The notes: generated by a model not told the origin, from the sequence alone. Shown: positions 23,479 through 33,210, counted from the first letter of the stretch. The stretch is DNA of 64,000 nucleotides from Calothrix parasitica NIES-267 (GCF_002368095.1 NZ_AP018227.1:2458538-2522537); one strand, 5' to 3'. Numbers and translations are program-made.

Positions 23479-24792
23479 ATGAGTGAATGGCAGGAAATAA
23501 GTGGTGGTGTTACGGCTCCTAGAGGATATAAAGCAGCCGGAATCGCTGCTGGACTAAAGCCTTCAGGTGCTATGGACTTAGCGTTAATTGTTTCAGATGT
23601 GGAAGCAATAGCTGCTGGTGTGTTTACAATGTCTCAAGTAACAGCGGCTTGCGTTGATTATTGTCGTCACCGATTATTATCGTCTTCGAGCGCTCGCGCA
23701 ATTCTCTGCAATGCGGGACAGGCTAACGCTTCTACGGGTAAACAAGGTTGGTTGGATGCGGTTGAAAGCGCGATGATGTTGGCTCAAGCGCTTAATATTT
23801 CTTCAGATTCTGTTTTACTTGCTTCCACTGGGGTAATCGGACAAAGAATTAGGATGGATGGTTTGAAAGCAGGTATTCCTAAGTTGGTAGAATCACTTTC
23901 GGAAACTGGTTCCGATGCAGCAGCAAAAGCAATAATTACAACCGATTTAGTCACAAAATCCATTGCTTTGGAAACAACTATCAATGATAAACCCGTAAGA
24001 ATTGGTGGAATCAGTAAAGGTTCGGGAATGATCCACCCAAATATGGCGACAATGTTGGCGTTTGTGACCTGCGATGCTGCGGTTTCTCCTGCATTATGGC
24101 AAGAAATGCTCGGTCGTGCTGCTGACAAGAGTTTTAATGCAATTACCGTCGATGGGGATACCAGTACTAATGATAGTTTGATTGCTTTAGCTAACGGACA
24201 ATCTCGCACTCCAGCAATTACAGAAATGGGTGCAGAAGCGAAGAAATTAGAAGCAATGTTGACCGAAGTTTGTCAGTATTTAGCCAAAGCTATTGCTCGG
24301 GATGGTGAAGGAGCAACTTGTTTGATAGAAGTACAAGTGAGCGGAGCAACTAGCGAGAGAGCAGCTTTACAAATTGCTAAAACCATTGCTGGGTCGTCTT
24401 TAGTAAAATCTGCAATTTTTGGCAGAGACCCAAATTGGGGAAGAATCGCAGCTGCTGCTGGACGTGCTGGTGTACCTTTCGAGCAGAGCGATTTGAGAAT
24501 CAAACTGGGGGATTTCTTATTAATGGAACAAGGACAACCCCAACAGTTTGAGAAAAAAGCAGCCAGTGAATACTTGAAACAAACAGCAGATGAATCTTCT
24601 TTACCAAAGGATGTTGTCGCTACGAATAACAGTAACGATTTGACCGTTGATAGAGATAAAGTCAAAATTCAAAGAGTAGATAATCCGGTGATAATTGAAG
24701 TTTGTGTCGGTAATGGTAAGGGTGAAGGTAAAGCTTGGGGATGCGATTTGAGTTACGATTATGTGAAAATTAATGCGGAGTATACTACTTAG
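23479..24792 (+). CDS. argJ: Bifunctional ornithine acetyltransferase / N-acetylglutamate synthase
   Basis: 437 residues from ATG 23479, with GGGGGAAGG just upstream. ArgJ transfers the acetyl group from N-acetylornithine to glutamate in the cyclic arginine pathway. The signature KGSGMIHPNMATMLAF is present with the self-cleavage Thr at residue 191 (ATM-L). The C-terminal AWGCDLSYDYVKINAEYTT end is canonical. Family members are near 410 residues; the extra length lies at about 365-405, a hydrophilic stretch (EYLKQTADESSLPK..., SNDLTVDRDKV) before the last conserved block. The gene appears monocistronic. Confidence 0.96.
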   Translation: MSEWQEISGGVTAPRGYKAAGIAAGLKPSGAMDLALIVSDVEAIAAGVFTMSQVTAACVDYCRHRLLSSSSARAILCNAGQANASTGKQGWLDAVESAMMLAQALNISSDSVLLASTGVIGQRIRMDGLKAGIPKLVESLSETGSDAAAKAIITTDLVTKSIALETTINDKPVRIGGISKGSGMIHPNMATMLAFVTCDAAVSPALWQEMLGRAADKSFNAITVDGDTSTNDSLIALANGQSRTPAITEMGAEAKKLEAMLTEVCQYLAKAIARDGEGATCLIEVQVSGATSERAALQIAKTIAGSSLVKSAIFGRDPNWGRIAAAAGRAGVPFEQSDLRIKLGDFLLMEQGQPQQFEKKAASEYLKQTADESSLPKDVVATNNSNDLTVDRDKVKIQRVDNPVIIEVCVGNGKGEGKAWGCDLSYDYVKINAEYTT

Positions 24793-24907
24793 GTAATTGG
24801 TAATTGGTAATTGGTAATTTCTGCAATACTTATAGTTATTTACAGTTTTGGTATTCAAAGCCTACAAAAATCTTGATTGACTGAAACTTTCCAAAATGCA
24901 CAATTGC
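24793..24907. repeat. GGTAATT heptamers after argJ
   Basis: Four tandem GGTAATT units at 24793-24820 directly follow the argJ stop codon; the rest is AT-rich and featureless up to the MITE at 24908. Confidence 0.7.
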
Positions 24908-25184
24908 TAAGTAGGTAGACGTAATTAAATATAAGATAAGACCTCACTCTGTCTCCGGCTTCCCTCTCCTTAATAAGGCTACCGTGTACACACAAGTACT
25001 CTAAATTGCTTTCACAGCGTTTAGATCCCCCTATATCCCCCTTGGAAAGGGGGACTTTAATTCAGATTCCCCCCTTTTCAAGGGGGGTTAGGGGGGATCT
25101 AGGAGATGTGTGTACACCGTAGCCTTAATAAGGAGAGGGATTGAGGGTGAGGTTTTATATTTAATTTGACCTACTTACTTATTT
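24908..25184. mobile_element. 277-bp composite MITE with nested inverted repeats
   Basis: The outer arms TAAGTAGGTAGACGTAATTA and TAATTTGACCTACTTACTTA are followed inward by AAATATAAG...CCTCAC / GTGAGG...ATATTT, then CTCTCCTTAATAAGGCTAC / GTAGCCTTAATAAGGAGAG, then GTGTACACAC arms. The centre (about 25022-25101) is a second palindrome, AGATCCCCCT ... AGGGGGGATCT. No coding frame is present. A sister element lies at 42391-42750. Confidence 0.8.
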
Positions 25185-25546
25185 CCGAGCTTATCTATAT
25201 TAAAACCCGAAGAAATAATCAGGAGTTAAACAAAAAATGGCGACTTGAACTATTCGTTTAGTAGATAAAAAACAGTTTAAAAATACTGGCTAAACTTGAT
25301 GCTTTGAATGAATAAGAATATATATTTACATATGCCATTCTGCAACAGATATATCAAACTGATGAGCTTTGATACTTTACTGAAAAACTCTTGTAGGATA
25401 GGTTGTTAACTTGTCCTTCATATTACTTAATATCAAAAAAGTTAATTCATATCAACAACGCTAAAATATCCCTTGTAGAAGATAGAGCATCATACTAATA
25501 TACGACCGTTGGATTATCTACTTTCTCTTCAAGGAGAATACAGAGT
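25185..25546. other. Intergenic region upstream of the reductase gene
   Basis: 362 AT-rich bases with no gene or clear repeat. AAGGAG at about 25530-25535 is the ribosome binding site for the gene at 25547. Confidence 0.5.
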
Positions 25547-26875
25547 ATGGTTGAAAGTTTTAAAAAAATTGAAAATCCTTGGCTTAAAACAACTGTATAT
25601 GCAAGCATGGGTTTTGCGATTTCAACAATTGTAACTGGTGCGGTTATCGGTTTCATAAATCCCAAAAATAAAGATTTACATAAACTCGCTGTTTGCTCTT
25701 CTTTAGTTGGTATTACAGCTGGTTCTGTTTTAAGTTATGTTTTGAAGGATAAAGAAACAAGTAAAAAATCTGAATCCGAATCAAATTCAACTATAGCTAA
25801 GGTTACGGATGAAAGTTGGAAAGATTGGCGTGATTTTGTAGTTTTCAAAAAAGTACAAGAAAGTTCAGAAATTACCTCTTTTTATCTGAAACTTCAAGAT
25901 GAAGCTAAAATTCCCAGTTTTAAACCAGGCCAATTTTTAACGATTCAATTAAATATTCCAGGGATTGATAAACCTGTAATTCGGACTTACTCGCTTTCCG
26001 ACTATAGTCCGACAAATCAATATTATCGACTTTCAATTAAACGCGAACCTGCTCCTAAAGATTTGGATGTTCCTCCAGGTGTTGCTTCTAATTTTATGCA
26101 CGATTCCATCCAAGAAGGTGACATAATTCCAGCAAAACCACCCAATGGAAGATTTTATCTTGATGTAGAGAAACCAACACCAGTCGTACTTATTAGTAAT
26201 GGTGTGGGGATAACTCCAATGTATTGTATGGCAAAAGCCTGTATTTTTGAAAATCCTCAGCGCCAAGTTTACTTTGTCCACGGAGCGAGAAACGGAAATT
26301 TTCACGCTTTTCAACAAGAAGTAATGGGTTTAAGTAAGCAAAATCCTAATTTAAAAGTACATTATCGCTACAGTCGTCCTCAAGAGGTCGATGGAGGAAA
26401 TTGTCACAGTACTGGTTATGTTGATATTGATTTGATTAAAGAACTAGCATATGAAAACGCTGAATTTTATTTATGTGGTTCCCCAGCATTTATGGATTCT
26501 TTGAGAGCAGGATTAAAGGAATGGGGAGTTGCTGATAATAAAGTTTTCTTTGAATCTTTTAGTAAAGCTCCTAAAAAAGCTGATTCAGAATCTTCTACAA
26601 CAGTTGATGGTGTTGAAACAGCAGAAATTAAATTCGTTCAATCCGGTAAAACATTAACTTGGAATAAAGGGGACGGGACAATATTAGAATTTGCCGAAGC
26701 GAATGGAATTAATCCTGCTTTTAGCTGTCGTGTAGGTGTATGTTTAACTTGTAGCTGCAAAATTCAAGAAGGAGAAGTTGCATATCTTGAAGAACCTAGC
26801 GGAACTCCCGATGATGGTGAAGTATTGATTTGTATTTCTCAACCGAAGACCGAAAAAGTTGTTCTTGATATTTAA
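25547..26875 (+). CDS. Membrane-tethered FAD/NAD(P)H reductase with C-terminal plant-type 2Fe-2S domain
   Basis: 442 residues. Two hydrophobic helices at about 15-36 and 47-66 tether the protein. An FNR-type FAD domain follows (about 95-210) with the FAD motif RTYSLSDY at about 149-156, then an NAD(P)-binding domain with VLISNGVGITPMYCMA and FYLCGSPAFMDSLRAGL. The C-terminal ferredoxin domain (about 355-442) has ligands Cys394, Cys399, Cys402 and Cys429. The domain order is that of the NADH:HCP reductase (Hcr)/flavohaemoglobin-reductase and phthalate-dioxygenase-reductase-like proteins. It transfers electrons from NAD(P)H to a 2Fe-2S centre for an unknown acceptor. The membrane hairpin is unusual for this family. 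Confidence 0.88.
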   Translation: MVESFKKIENPWLKTTVYASMGFAISTIVTGAVIGFINPKNKDLHKLAVCSSLVGITAGSVLSYVLKDKETSKKSESESNSTIAKVTDESWKDWRDFVVFKKVQESSEITSFYLKLQDEAKIPSFKPGQFLTIQLNIPGIDKPVIRTYSLSDYSPTNQYYRLSIKREPAPKDLDVPPGVASNFMHDSIQEGDIIPAKPPNGRFYLDVEKPTPVVLISNGVGITPMYCMAKACIFENPQRQVYFVHGARNGNFHAFQQEVMGLSKQNPNLKVHYRYSRPQEVDGGNCHSTGYVDIDLIKELAYENAEFYLCGSPAFMDSLRAGLKEWGVADNKVFFESFSKAPKKADSESSTTVDGVETAEIKFVQSGKTLTWNKGDGTILEFAEANGINPAFSCRVGVCLTCSCKIQEGEVAYLEEPSGTPDDGEVLICISQPKTEKVVLDI

Positions 26876-26893
26876 TGATTGATGTGACATTAA

Positions 26894-26923
26894 TGTAGAG
26901 ACGCGATATATCGCGTCTCTACA
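26894..26923. repeat. Perfect 30-bp palindrome (TGTAGAGACGCGATA...)
   Basis: TGTAGAGACGCGATA followed at once by its exact reverse complement. It lies 18 bases after the reductase stop codon and belongs to the same dispersed family as 22438. A bidirectional hairpin or small repeat; no T-run follows. Confidence 0.85.
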
Positions 26924-26966
26924 GGGGTTGTGGTTTAAAATCTAAAATCCAAAATCTAAAATTTAA

Positions 26967-27995
26967 ATGACTAATTTTTTTAAACGTCTCCCAGCTTCTT
27001 TATTCTTATGGATAGCTGTAATTATCTTTGGTGCAGCTAATGCAATTACTAAAAGATTAACGGAAATTGGTGCAGAAAATTTGATGGATGGGAGAAACCC
27101 AATTTCTTTCTGTAATGTTCTATTTGTTGGTAACGTTTGTGCTGCATTGGTCTTATTTTTAATTTATGGCAGACAATTGCATCCTAGCAATTGGAAACAT
27201 CTTTCTCAAAAAGATTGGTTAAGTTTAGTTGGTGTTTCAATACTGTCTGGAGCTTTAGCTCCTGCATTGATTTTTGAAGCATTGGCTCGTACTCAAGCAA
27301 CTAATGTAGTCTTAATTAGTAGACTTGAACCTCCGTTGGTTCTAGCTTTATCTTTTTTTATTTTGGGTGAGAGAGTTAATTTTTTACAAGTAGTTGGAGC
27401 AGTAGTTTCTTTTTTGGGAATTTGTACGATAGTTATTCTACAAACCTTATTAGAAAATATGATGAGTACAGAAGGATTTTTAGCTATCGGATTGGGAGAA
27501 ATTTTAACTGCTATAGGTGCTGTTGGTTTAGCAATTGCGACAATTTTAAGTAAAAAGAGTTTAGATAATATTTCACCAGGATTTTATAGTTTATTTCGCA
27601 CTGTTCTAGGAGCTATTATCTTTTTTATTGCAGCGATGCTTCTCTATGGTCCCAATCATTTCTCTGATATTTTCTCACCATTATTATGGCAGTGGATGTT
27701 ACTTTATGGAGCGATAATTGTTGCATTAGGACAATCGTTGTGGTTTATCGGCTTAGAAGGTTCTCCATCTTCCAAAATTTCTTTAGCTGGTTCTTTTATT
27801 CCTATTTCCGGAATAGCAGCAGCATTTTTCGTCTTAGGAGAAGTTCCAACTCTGGCTCAATATATCGGTGGTAGTATAGTAATTCTTGGTATTTTTATCA
27901 GTCAAATTGGTATTCGGAAAGAAAATCAGCGTCTTGCTAATCGAGAGAAATTAACTAAGCAGATGGATAATGAAGTAGGTTTTAAAGGAATTTAA
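26967..27995 (+). CDS. EamA/DMT-family membrane transporter
   Basis: 342 residues with about ten hydrophobic segments in two tandem EamA halves (about 10-157 and 172-312). Typical segments are EALARTQATNVVLISRLEPPLVLALSFF in the first half and SKISLAGSFIPISGIAAAFFVLGE in the second. Drug/metabolite transporters of this kind export small metabolites; the substrate cannot be told. The C-terminal tail is short and charged. It follows the reductase by 91 bases and may share a transcript, but a palindrome lies between them. Confidence 0.88.
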   Translation: MTNFFKRLPASLFLWIAVIIFGAANAITKRLTEIGAENLMDGRNPISFCNVLFVGNVCAALVLFLIYGRQLHPSNWKHLSQKDWLSLVGVSILSGALAPALIFEALARTQATNVVLISRLEPPLVLALSFFILGERVNFLQVVGAVVSFLGICTIVILQTLLENMMSTEGFLAIGLGEILTAIGAVGLAIATILSKKSLDNISPGFYSLFRTVLGAIIFFIAAMLLYGPNHFSDIFSPLLWQWMLLYGAIIVALGQSLWFIGLEGSPSSKISLAGSFIPISGIAAAFFVLGEVPTLAQYIGGSIVILGIFISQIGIRKENQRLANREKLTKQMDNEVGFKGI

Positions 27996-28072
27996 ATTTT
28001 TTTCGTAATTGTAGGGTGTGTGACGGTGATGATAAACTATCAATTTTGTATTGATAATAGTGCTATACCATA

Positions 28073-28507
28073 ATGAACTACATAAAGACTATTCAAATTG
28101 ATGCTCCTATAGATAAAGTCTTTACGTTTTGTGCATCTCCAGATGGGTTTGAAAAACATTTTCCTTATTCAATTAAATGGATACATACGGAAGAAAATTG
28201 GGATTTAGGTTCTATTATTGAATTTAAATTTCATTATTTATCAATTTGGTTGTATTGGAAAGCAGAAATTACTCAATATCAACAAAATAAATATTTTGTT
28301 GATGTATCACATTCCAACTTTCCCTATAAATATTTTCGTCACAGTCATTTATTTAAATCCCAGGGAGAACAAACCATTTACACCGATAAAATTGAATTTA
28401 GTCTTGGTTTAGGAAACTTTATTGATAAAGTTGTTGGTATACCAGTTCTCCAATCTACCTTTAATCAACGACATATTAATCTAAAAAATTATTTTAATAC
28501 GATTTGA
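28073..28507 (+). CDS. SRPBCC-fold (cyclase/dehydrase-like) protein
   Basis: 144 residues. The N-terminal strand and Pro motif IQIDAPIDKVFTFCASPDGFEKHFP and the C-terminal long helix (IDKVVGIPVLQSTFNQRHINLKNYF) are the SRPBCC/Bet-v-1 plan. Such proteins bind hydrophobic ligands; the ligand is unknown. A half copy of the GGTGTGTGACGG repeat lies just upstream at about 28012-28028. Confidence 0.82.
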   Translation: MNYIKTIQIDAPIDKVFTFCASPDGFEKHFPYSIKWIHTEENWDLGSIIEFKFHYLSIWLYWKAEITQYQQNKYFVDVSHSNFPYKYFRHSHLFKSQGEQTIYTDKIEFSLGLGNFIDKVVGIPVLQSTFNQRHINLKNYFNTI

Positions 28508-28763
28508 TTTTTTGGGTGTAAGTATCAATATTCGGATAATTTTAATGTATAAAAATCTGTAATATTTTACTCTGTAATTAAAGGCGATCGCCAAATTATA
28601 AATTCCAATTTTAGCTAGATATAGCTTACCTTTAAGCTTACTAATCTGATTTTTGAAAAGACAGCTAAATCTAATACATCACTATAAGAATAGAGCAATC
28701 ATCTTAATCAATAGCGATAAAATAAAATATCATCACAATAACCCTCGAAAAACATATATCAAT

Positions 28764-29408
28764 ATGGTTGTTTCCCCCGTAAAAATTCCCATCAAATCAA
28801 TTAATCTTTCTCCCGGAAGCCATCTTCTAATAGAAAACGTTTCTTGGGAACAATATGAATCTGTTTTAGAAGAACTTGGAGAAGAACGGACTAACCCCCG
28901 GATTAACTACAGCAACAATATTTTAGAATTGATGTCACCCTTACCCATTCACGAAAGACCTCATCGAATTATCGCCTATATAGTGACAACAATCTTGGAT
29001 ATTCAAGATAGAGATTGGGAAGACTTTGGTTCTACGACTTTCAAAAGATTAAAAAAAGCCGGATTAGAACCGGATACCTGCTTTTATATTAAAAATTCCA
29101 AGCAAGTTCGTTCTTTAAAACGGATTGACCTAGAAATAAATCCCCCTCCAGATTTAGCCATTGAAGCAGACGTTACTTCTAAAACCACATTAGAAGCTTA
29201 TGAAGCGGTAAAAGTACCGGAATTATGGATTTTTACCGATTTTAATTTGAAAATTTACGTTTTAGGAAAAGATGGTTATCAAGAATCGAATATTAGTCCC
29301 ATATTTCCAGATTTAGATATAGTTCAAATGATTCCTGAATTAGTAGAACAAGCCTTTACTTTAGGAACTCGAAGAATGTTGAAAAATCTACGAGAAAAAC
29401 TATCATAA
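28764..29408 (+). CDS. Uma2-family putative restriction-like endonuclease
   Basis: 214 residues from ATG 28764; upstream in-frame codons (to 28653) look non-coding. The core is the Uma2/DUF820 pattern: LLIENVSWEQYESVLEELG, RINYSNNILELMSP, HERPHRIIAYIV, then the PD-(D/E)XK-like PPDLAIEADVTSKT (D and E conserved) and PELWIFTDFNLKIYVL. These proteins are extremely common in cyanobacteria; a nuclease fold is established by family analysis but a function is not. Single gene, no evident operon. Confidence 0.88.
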   Translation: MVVSPVKIPIKSINLSPGSHLLIENVSWEQYESVLEELGEERTNPRINYSNNILELMSPLPIHERPHRIIAYIVTTILDIQDRDWEDFGSTTFKRLKKAGLEPDTCFYIKNSKQVRSLKRIDLEINPPPDLAIEADVTSKTTLEAYEAVKVPELWIFTDFNLKIYVLGKDGYQESNISPIFPDLDIVQMIPELVEQAFTLGTRRMLKNLREKLS

Positions 29409-30004
29409 TCTGAATTTTAAATTCCGATATTGGGTTACGACACGAATTTCTGATTTTCACTAGTTTCATAATTGATAGTCGTGTCTAACCCAAGCTACAA
29501 TATCAAAATTAAAAAAAGACTATAAAAACGTCCCAACGGATTTTACATAAATTTTTATCACTTAGGCAATACTCACTTTTTTGATACATTCAAAAAACCA
29601 TGAAAATTCGTTCTTTTAATGATTCTATTTTCAATAATAATGACAAAATTCTCAATTAAAGGCAGTTTTCTATATTTTTACAACAATTAACCTTGATAAT
29701 AATGTATTTGAATGTAGAAGTATTGAGTTAGGTTAAGTGGAAATTGGAATTTATACTCTAAGTTAAAGAGTAAATCAGTATTAAAACTGAAAAGCAGTTA
29801 AAACCGTGTTTATTTAGGAGATAAGATTATGAATTATTTTGATTTAATAAACCAGTTTTATTTTTCAGTTGATATTCTATGATTTTAAAATTTGAAATTT
29901 CTTGTTTATCAAGATTCCGATGTTGGGTTACGACACGATATTGAAGATTTTTGTTATTTTTCTAATTTGTAGTCGTGTCTAATGTAGCCTACAGTGCTAG
30001 TTGT
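29409..30004. repeat. Intergenic region with two GGGTTACGACACG inverted repeats
   Basis: Two imperfect palindromes of the TTGGGTTACGACACG ... CGTGTCTAACCCAA family lie at about 29424-29503 and 29917-29994, related to the 173-bp elements. Between them is AT-rich DNA with one short frame at 29829 (listed separately). Confidence 0.7.
29829..29882 (+). CDS. Possible 17-residue microprotein with strong ribosome binding site
   Basis: ATG at 29829 preceded by TTTAGGAGATAAGATT, a good Shine-Dalgarno sequence at ideal spacing. The frame reads MNYFDLINQFYFSVDIL and stops at 29882. The peptide is too short for homology. The strong site may belong to a decayed gene or a leader peptide. Low certainty. 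Confidence 0.25.
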   Translation: MNYFDLINQFYFSVDIL

Positions 30005-31348
30005 TTAGAGATTGCTCAAGTATTCGCCACGTTTTACCTTTTGAATTTCTACTAGTACTTTTTGCGCTTCAGTTTTTTTACCTTGTTTACGAAATATGAA
30101 GGCTGCTTTTTTTAAATCTGTAATTCCTTTTTGCTTTTCTCCTAACGAAGCCCAAGCAATGCCTCTATATTTATAAGCATCAGCTGAGTTAGGGTTCATC
30201 TTTATAACTTTATTGAAATCAGTGATTGCTGCTTGATAATCTTCTAAATCAATACGAGCCGAACCTCGGTTAAAATAAGCATTGTCATCTTTAGGATTGA
30301 TTTTTATATACTTTGTGTAATCGTCGATTGCTCCTTGATAGTCTTTTTTAAATTTAATACGAAGATTACCGCGATTGAAATATGCATCGGCATAGTTGGG
30401 ATTAATTGCTATGGCTTGGGTATAATCAGTTATTGCTCCTGAATAATCTTTTAATATACGAGTGCGAGAAACTCCTCTGCTGTAATAAGCTTCTGCTAAT
30501 CGTGGGTTGGCTTTTATAGCTTCAGTAAAGTCTGCCATTGCTTCTTCTTCATTTCCTGACAATACACGAGCATAGCCTCTGTTATAGTAAGCTTTTGCAT
30601 ATTTAGGATTAATTTTTACGGCTTTAGTATAATCTTTAATTGCTCCCTGATAATCTTTTAATTCATTACGAGCATAAGCTCGGTTATAATATGCATCGGC
30701 AAAGTTAGGATTAAATTCTATATATTTAGTGAAATCAATAATTGCTCTTTTGTAATCTTTTAACTGATTACGTGCAACACCCCTACCGTAGTAAGCATTA
30801 GGAGTGAAATTAATTGCTCTTCGATAATCTTTCGACTGATTGCGTGCAACACCCCTATTTTGGTCAACATTAACATTGTTGGAATTGACTCTTATGTATT
30901 TAGTGAAATCAGCAATTGCTGCTTGATATTCTTCTAATTCATTCCAAACTACTCCTCTGCTGTAATAAACAGCTATTAATTTAGGATTAATCTTTATAGC
31001 TTTGGTGTAATCAGCCATTGCTTCTTGTTTATTTCCCAATAAAGCGTAAGCAAGACCACGGTTATAGTAAGCAATTGCCAATTTAGAATCAAGCTGTATA
31101 GCTTTGCTATAGTCAGCTATTGCTGCTTGATAATCTTTTAACTCGTAGCGAGCATAACCCCGATTATTATAAGCTTTAGCAAGTTTAGGATTGATTTTTA
31201 TGGCTTTGTTGTAATCAGCAATTGCTGCTCGATATTCTTTCTGTTGTAAATGTTCGTTACCGCGATTGAAGTCTGTTTCATCAGATTTAGGGCTGCAACT
31301 GATAATTCCCAATACCAAAATTGCAGATAATAATTTTGATAATTTCAT
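30005..31348 (-). CDS. TPR-repeat lipoprotein
   Basis: 447 residues from ATG 31348. The N-terminus MKLSKLLSAILVLGIISC is a lipoprotein signal with Cys18 as the likely lipid-modified residue. The rest is about eleven TPR units of the DYKAAIxDYTKAIxINPxxAxAYYNRG type, with a few irregular units (about 155-190 shows a shortened one). TPR arrays scaffold protein complexes; the partner is unknown. It stands alone between two repeat-rich gaps. Confidence 0.88.
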   Translation of the reverse strand: MKLSKLLSAILVLGIISCSPKSDETDFNRGNEHLQQKEYRAAIADYNKAIKINPKLAKAYNNRGYARYELKDYQAAIADYSKAIQLDSKLAIAYYNRGLAYALLGNKQEAMADYTKAIKINPKLIAVYYSRGVVWNELEEYQAAIADFTKYIRVNSNNVNVDQNRGVARNQSKDYRRAINFTPNAYYGRGVARNQLKDYKRAIIDFTKYIEFNPNFADAYYNRAYARNELKDYQGAIKDYTKAVKINPKYAKAYYNRGYARVLSGNEEEAMADFTEAIKANPRLAEAYYSRGVSRTRILKDYSGAITDYTQAIAINPNYADAYFNRGNLRIKFKKDYQGAIDDYTKYIKINPKDDNAYFNRGSARIDLEDYQAAITDFNKVIKMNPNSADAYKYRGIAWASLGEKQKGITDLKKAAFIFRKQGKKTEAQKVLVEIQKVKRGEYLSNL

Positions 31349-31756
31349 TTTATATGTGAATTAAAAAAGATTTTTATAATGTATTGAAATTTAGTTTAGC
31401 TTAATAAAATTGTCTGTTAGTTCAGTATTTTTATGGAAACAACAACAAGAAAATATTACCGAAAATAATTAATTTGATATTACCGTCACGTAGAAATTTT
31501 ATGAATAAACGATTTTGAGGCTGTGTAATTTCCAACATTTGAATTTATCAAAATTCTCGATGTTGGTTTACGACATGATATTGAAGATTCTTGTTCTTTT
31601 TCTAATTTATAGTCGTGTCTAACCCAACCTACAATATTGAAATTTTATAATTTGAAAATGGTGCGTTACTACAACAGAATTACAAAATAATAAAAAACCC
31701 GGCTTTATCAAAAAAACCGGGTTTATAAATCATCAAAAATTTAGAAAATATCTAAT
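31349..31756. other. Intergenic region with GGTTTACGACATG palindrome and terminator
   Basis: 408 bases. A palindrome at about 31557-31635 (TGTTGGTTTACGACATG ... CGTGTCTAACCCAACCTACA) is a third relative of the 29424 and 29917 elements. A terminator follows at 31695-31724. No gene seen. Confidence 0.65.
31695..31724 (-). terminator. Rho-independent terminator of murD
   Basis: AAACCCGG and CCGGGTTT form an eight-base-pair stem around a 14-base loop, with A/T-rich flanks on both sides. It lies 33 bases downstream of the murD stop codon on the minus strand and could work in both directions. Confidence 0.75.
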
Positions 31757-33130
31757 CTATAATTCCAAAACCCACTTGCGAAAATCATCACCGCGTACTT
31801 CAAAATTGGCGTATTGGTCAAAACTAGCACAAGCTGGTGACAATAATACGACTAAAGCATCATGCTGTTTTGCTAATTCCAATCCTCTAGGAACGGCTTT
31901 TTCCATTGTCCCTAGGTCTTCGTAATTAGAATAACCTTCTTCATCTAAGCGTTGAGAAAATTCTGGAACAGCATCACCTATTAACAAGACTTTGGCTGCT
32001 TTTTCTTTAATTTTACTAATCCAAGGTTTATCGTTACCAGTTTTTGCTGCACCACCAGCTATCAAAATCACCGGACTTTTGACTGATGCTAATCCGACTT
32101 CGGCAGCATCGTAATTAGTTGCTTTACTATCGTTGATAAAGTCTATTCCTTCTATTGTCCGGATGTGTTCTAAACGATGGGGAACTCCAGCGAATTCTTG
32201 AATAGCTTGGTGAATCGCTGCTAAATCAATTCCCGCTAATCTTGCTGCTGCTATCGACAATAATAGATTTTGTAAGTTATGTTCTCCCACCATTTTCAAA
32301 GCGGAAACTGGCATAATTTTTTGGTCTTCTGATGTAGATGCAATATTTGTTTCTACAACCCAACCATCTTCTATATAAAAACCTTTATTGCCAATTAAAT
32401 TATCTTTACCTTTAATGCTCGTCCAATAAGCATTTTTCCAATCGATTTCACCCATCTTTCTTAAATATGGGTCGTCACCGTTGAAAACCTGCATTTGAGA
32501 ACGATGCAATAATTGAGCTTTGATATTGTAGTAATTTTCTACGGTTTTATGACGAGCTAAATGGTCTGGGGTTAATGTTGTCCAGATACCAATTTTAGGA
32601 GAGATTGAATTAGAAGATTCGATTTGATAACTGCTGAGTTCGGCAATTATAAATTCTAAATCCTTATCCCCTTCTTCTTTTAGAGCAATTTCTGTTGCAG
32701 CAAGACCAATATTCCCGCAAGTTGGTGCGTTTAATCCTGCGGTTTGAAATATGGCTCCGATTAAAGATGTGACGGTGGTTTTACCGTTGGTTCCGGTAAT
32801 TCCAACCCAGGGAACGGAACGTAAATTGCGCCATGCAAGTTCCATTTCCCCGATTGTTTCAATTCCTTTTTCTCGCGCTGCGATTAATGGGGAAATATCC
32901 CAGGGTACACCGGGACTAACAACAATTAATTTCGGTAGTTCGGTATCTTCGAGTTTGAGAGAATACTCTAATTTAACAGTGATTCCCTCGACAGCAAGTT
33001 CTTGTTGTTGTTTGAGGAGGTCAGGGGAGGTTTTTGTATCACCAATTTCCACCTCCCAACCCTCTCTTTTCAACAATCTTGCCGCAGCAACACCGGATTT
33101 TCCTAATCCAATTACATGAGCTTTAGGCAT
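31757..33130 (-). CDS. murD: UDP-N-acetylmuramoylalanine--D-glutamate ligase
   Basis: 457 residues from ATG 33130, full length. MurD adds D-glutamate to UDP-MurNAc-L-Ala in the cytoplasmic stage of peptidoglycan synthesis. The N-terminal Rossmann part (VIGLGKSGVAAARLL), ATP-binding GTNGKTT at 113-119, central motif ELSSYQIESS and C-terminal LINDSKATNYDAA and LLSPACASFDQYANFEVRGDDF are all present. It lies 80 bases downstream of glyS on the same strand and may be cotranscribed with it. Confidence 0.97.
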   Translation of the reverse strand: MPKAHVIGLGKSGVAAARLLKREGWEVEIGDTKTSPDLLKQQQELAVEGITVKLEYSLKLEDTELPKLIVVSPGVPWDISPLIAAREKGIETIGEMELAWRNLRSVPWVGITGTNGKTTVTSLIGAIFQTAGLNAPTCGNIGLAATEIALKEEGDKDLEFIIAELSSYQIESSNSISPKIGIWTTLTPDHLARHKTVENYYNIKAQLLHRSQMQVFNGDDPYLRKMGEIDWKNAYWTSIKGKDNLIGNKGFYIEDGWVVETNIASTSEDQKIMPVSALKMVGEHNLQNLLLSIAAARLAGIDLAAIHQAIQEFAGVPHRLEHIRTIEGIDFINDSKATNYDAAEVGLASVKSPVILIAGGAAKTGNDKPWISKIKEKAAKVLLIGDAVPEFSQRLDEEGYSNYEDLGTMEKAVPRGLELAKQHDALVVLLSPACASFDQYANFEVRGDDFRKWVLEL

Positions 33131-33210
33131 AGACTGTAAGCAGACCCTGGTTAAGCATGACTATAGTAACGTTTATTGGCATAATTTACACCATGTTTTG
33201 TTGATTTTCA

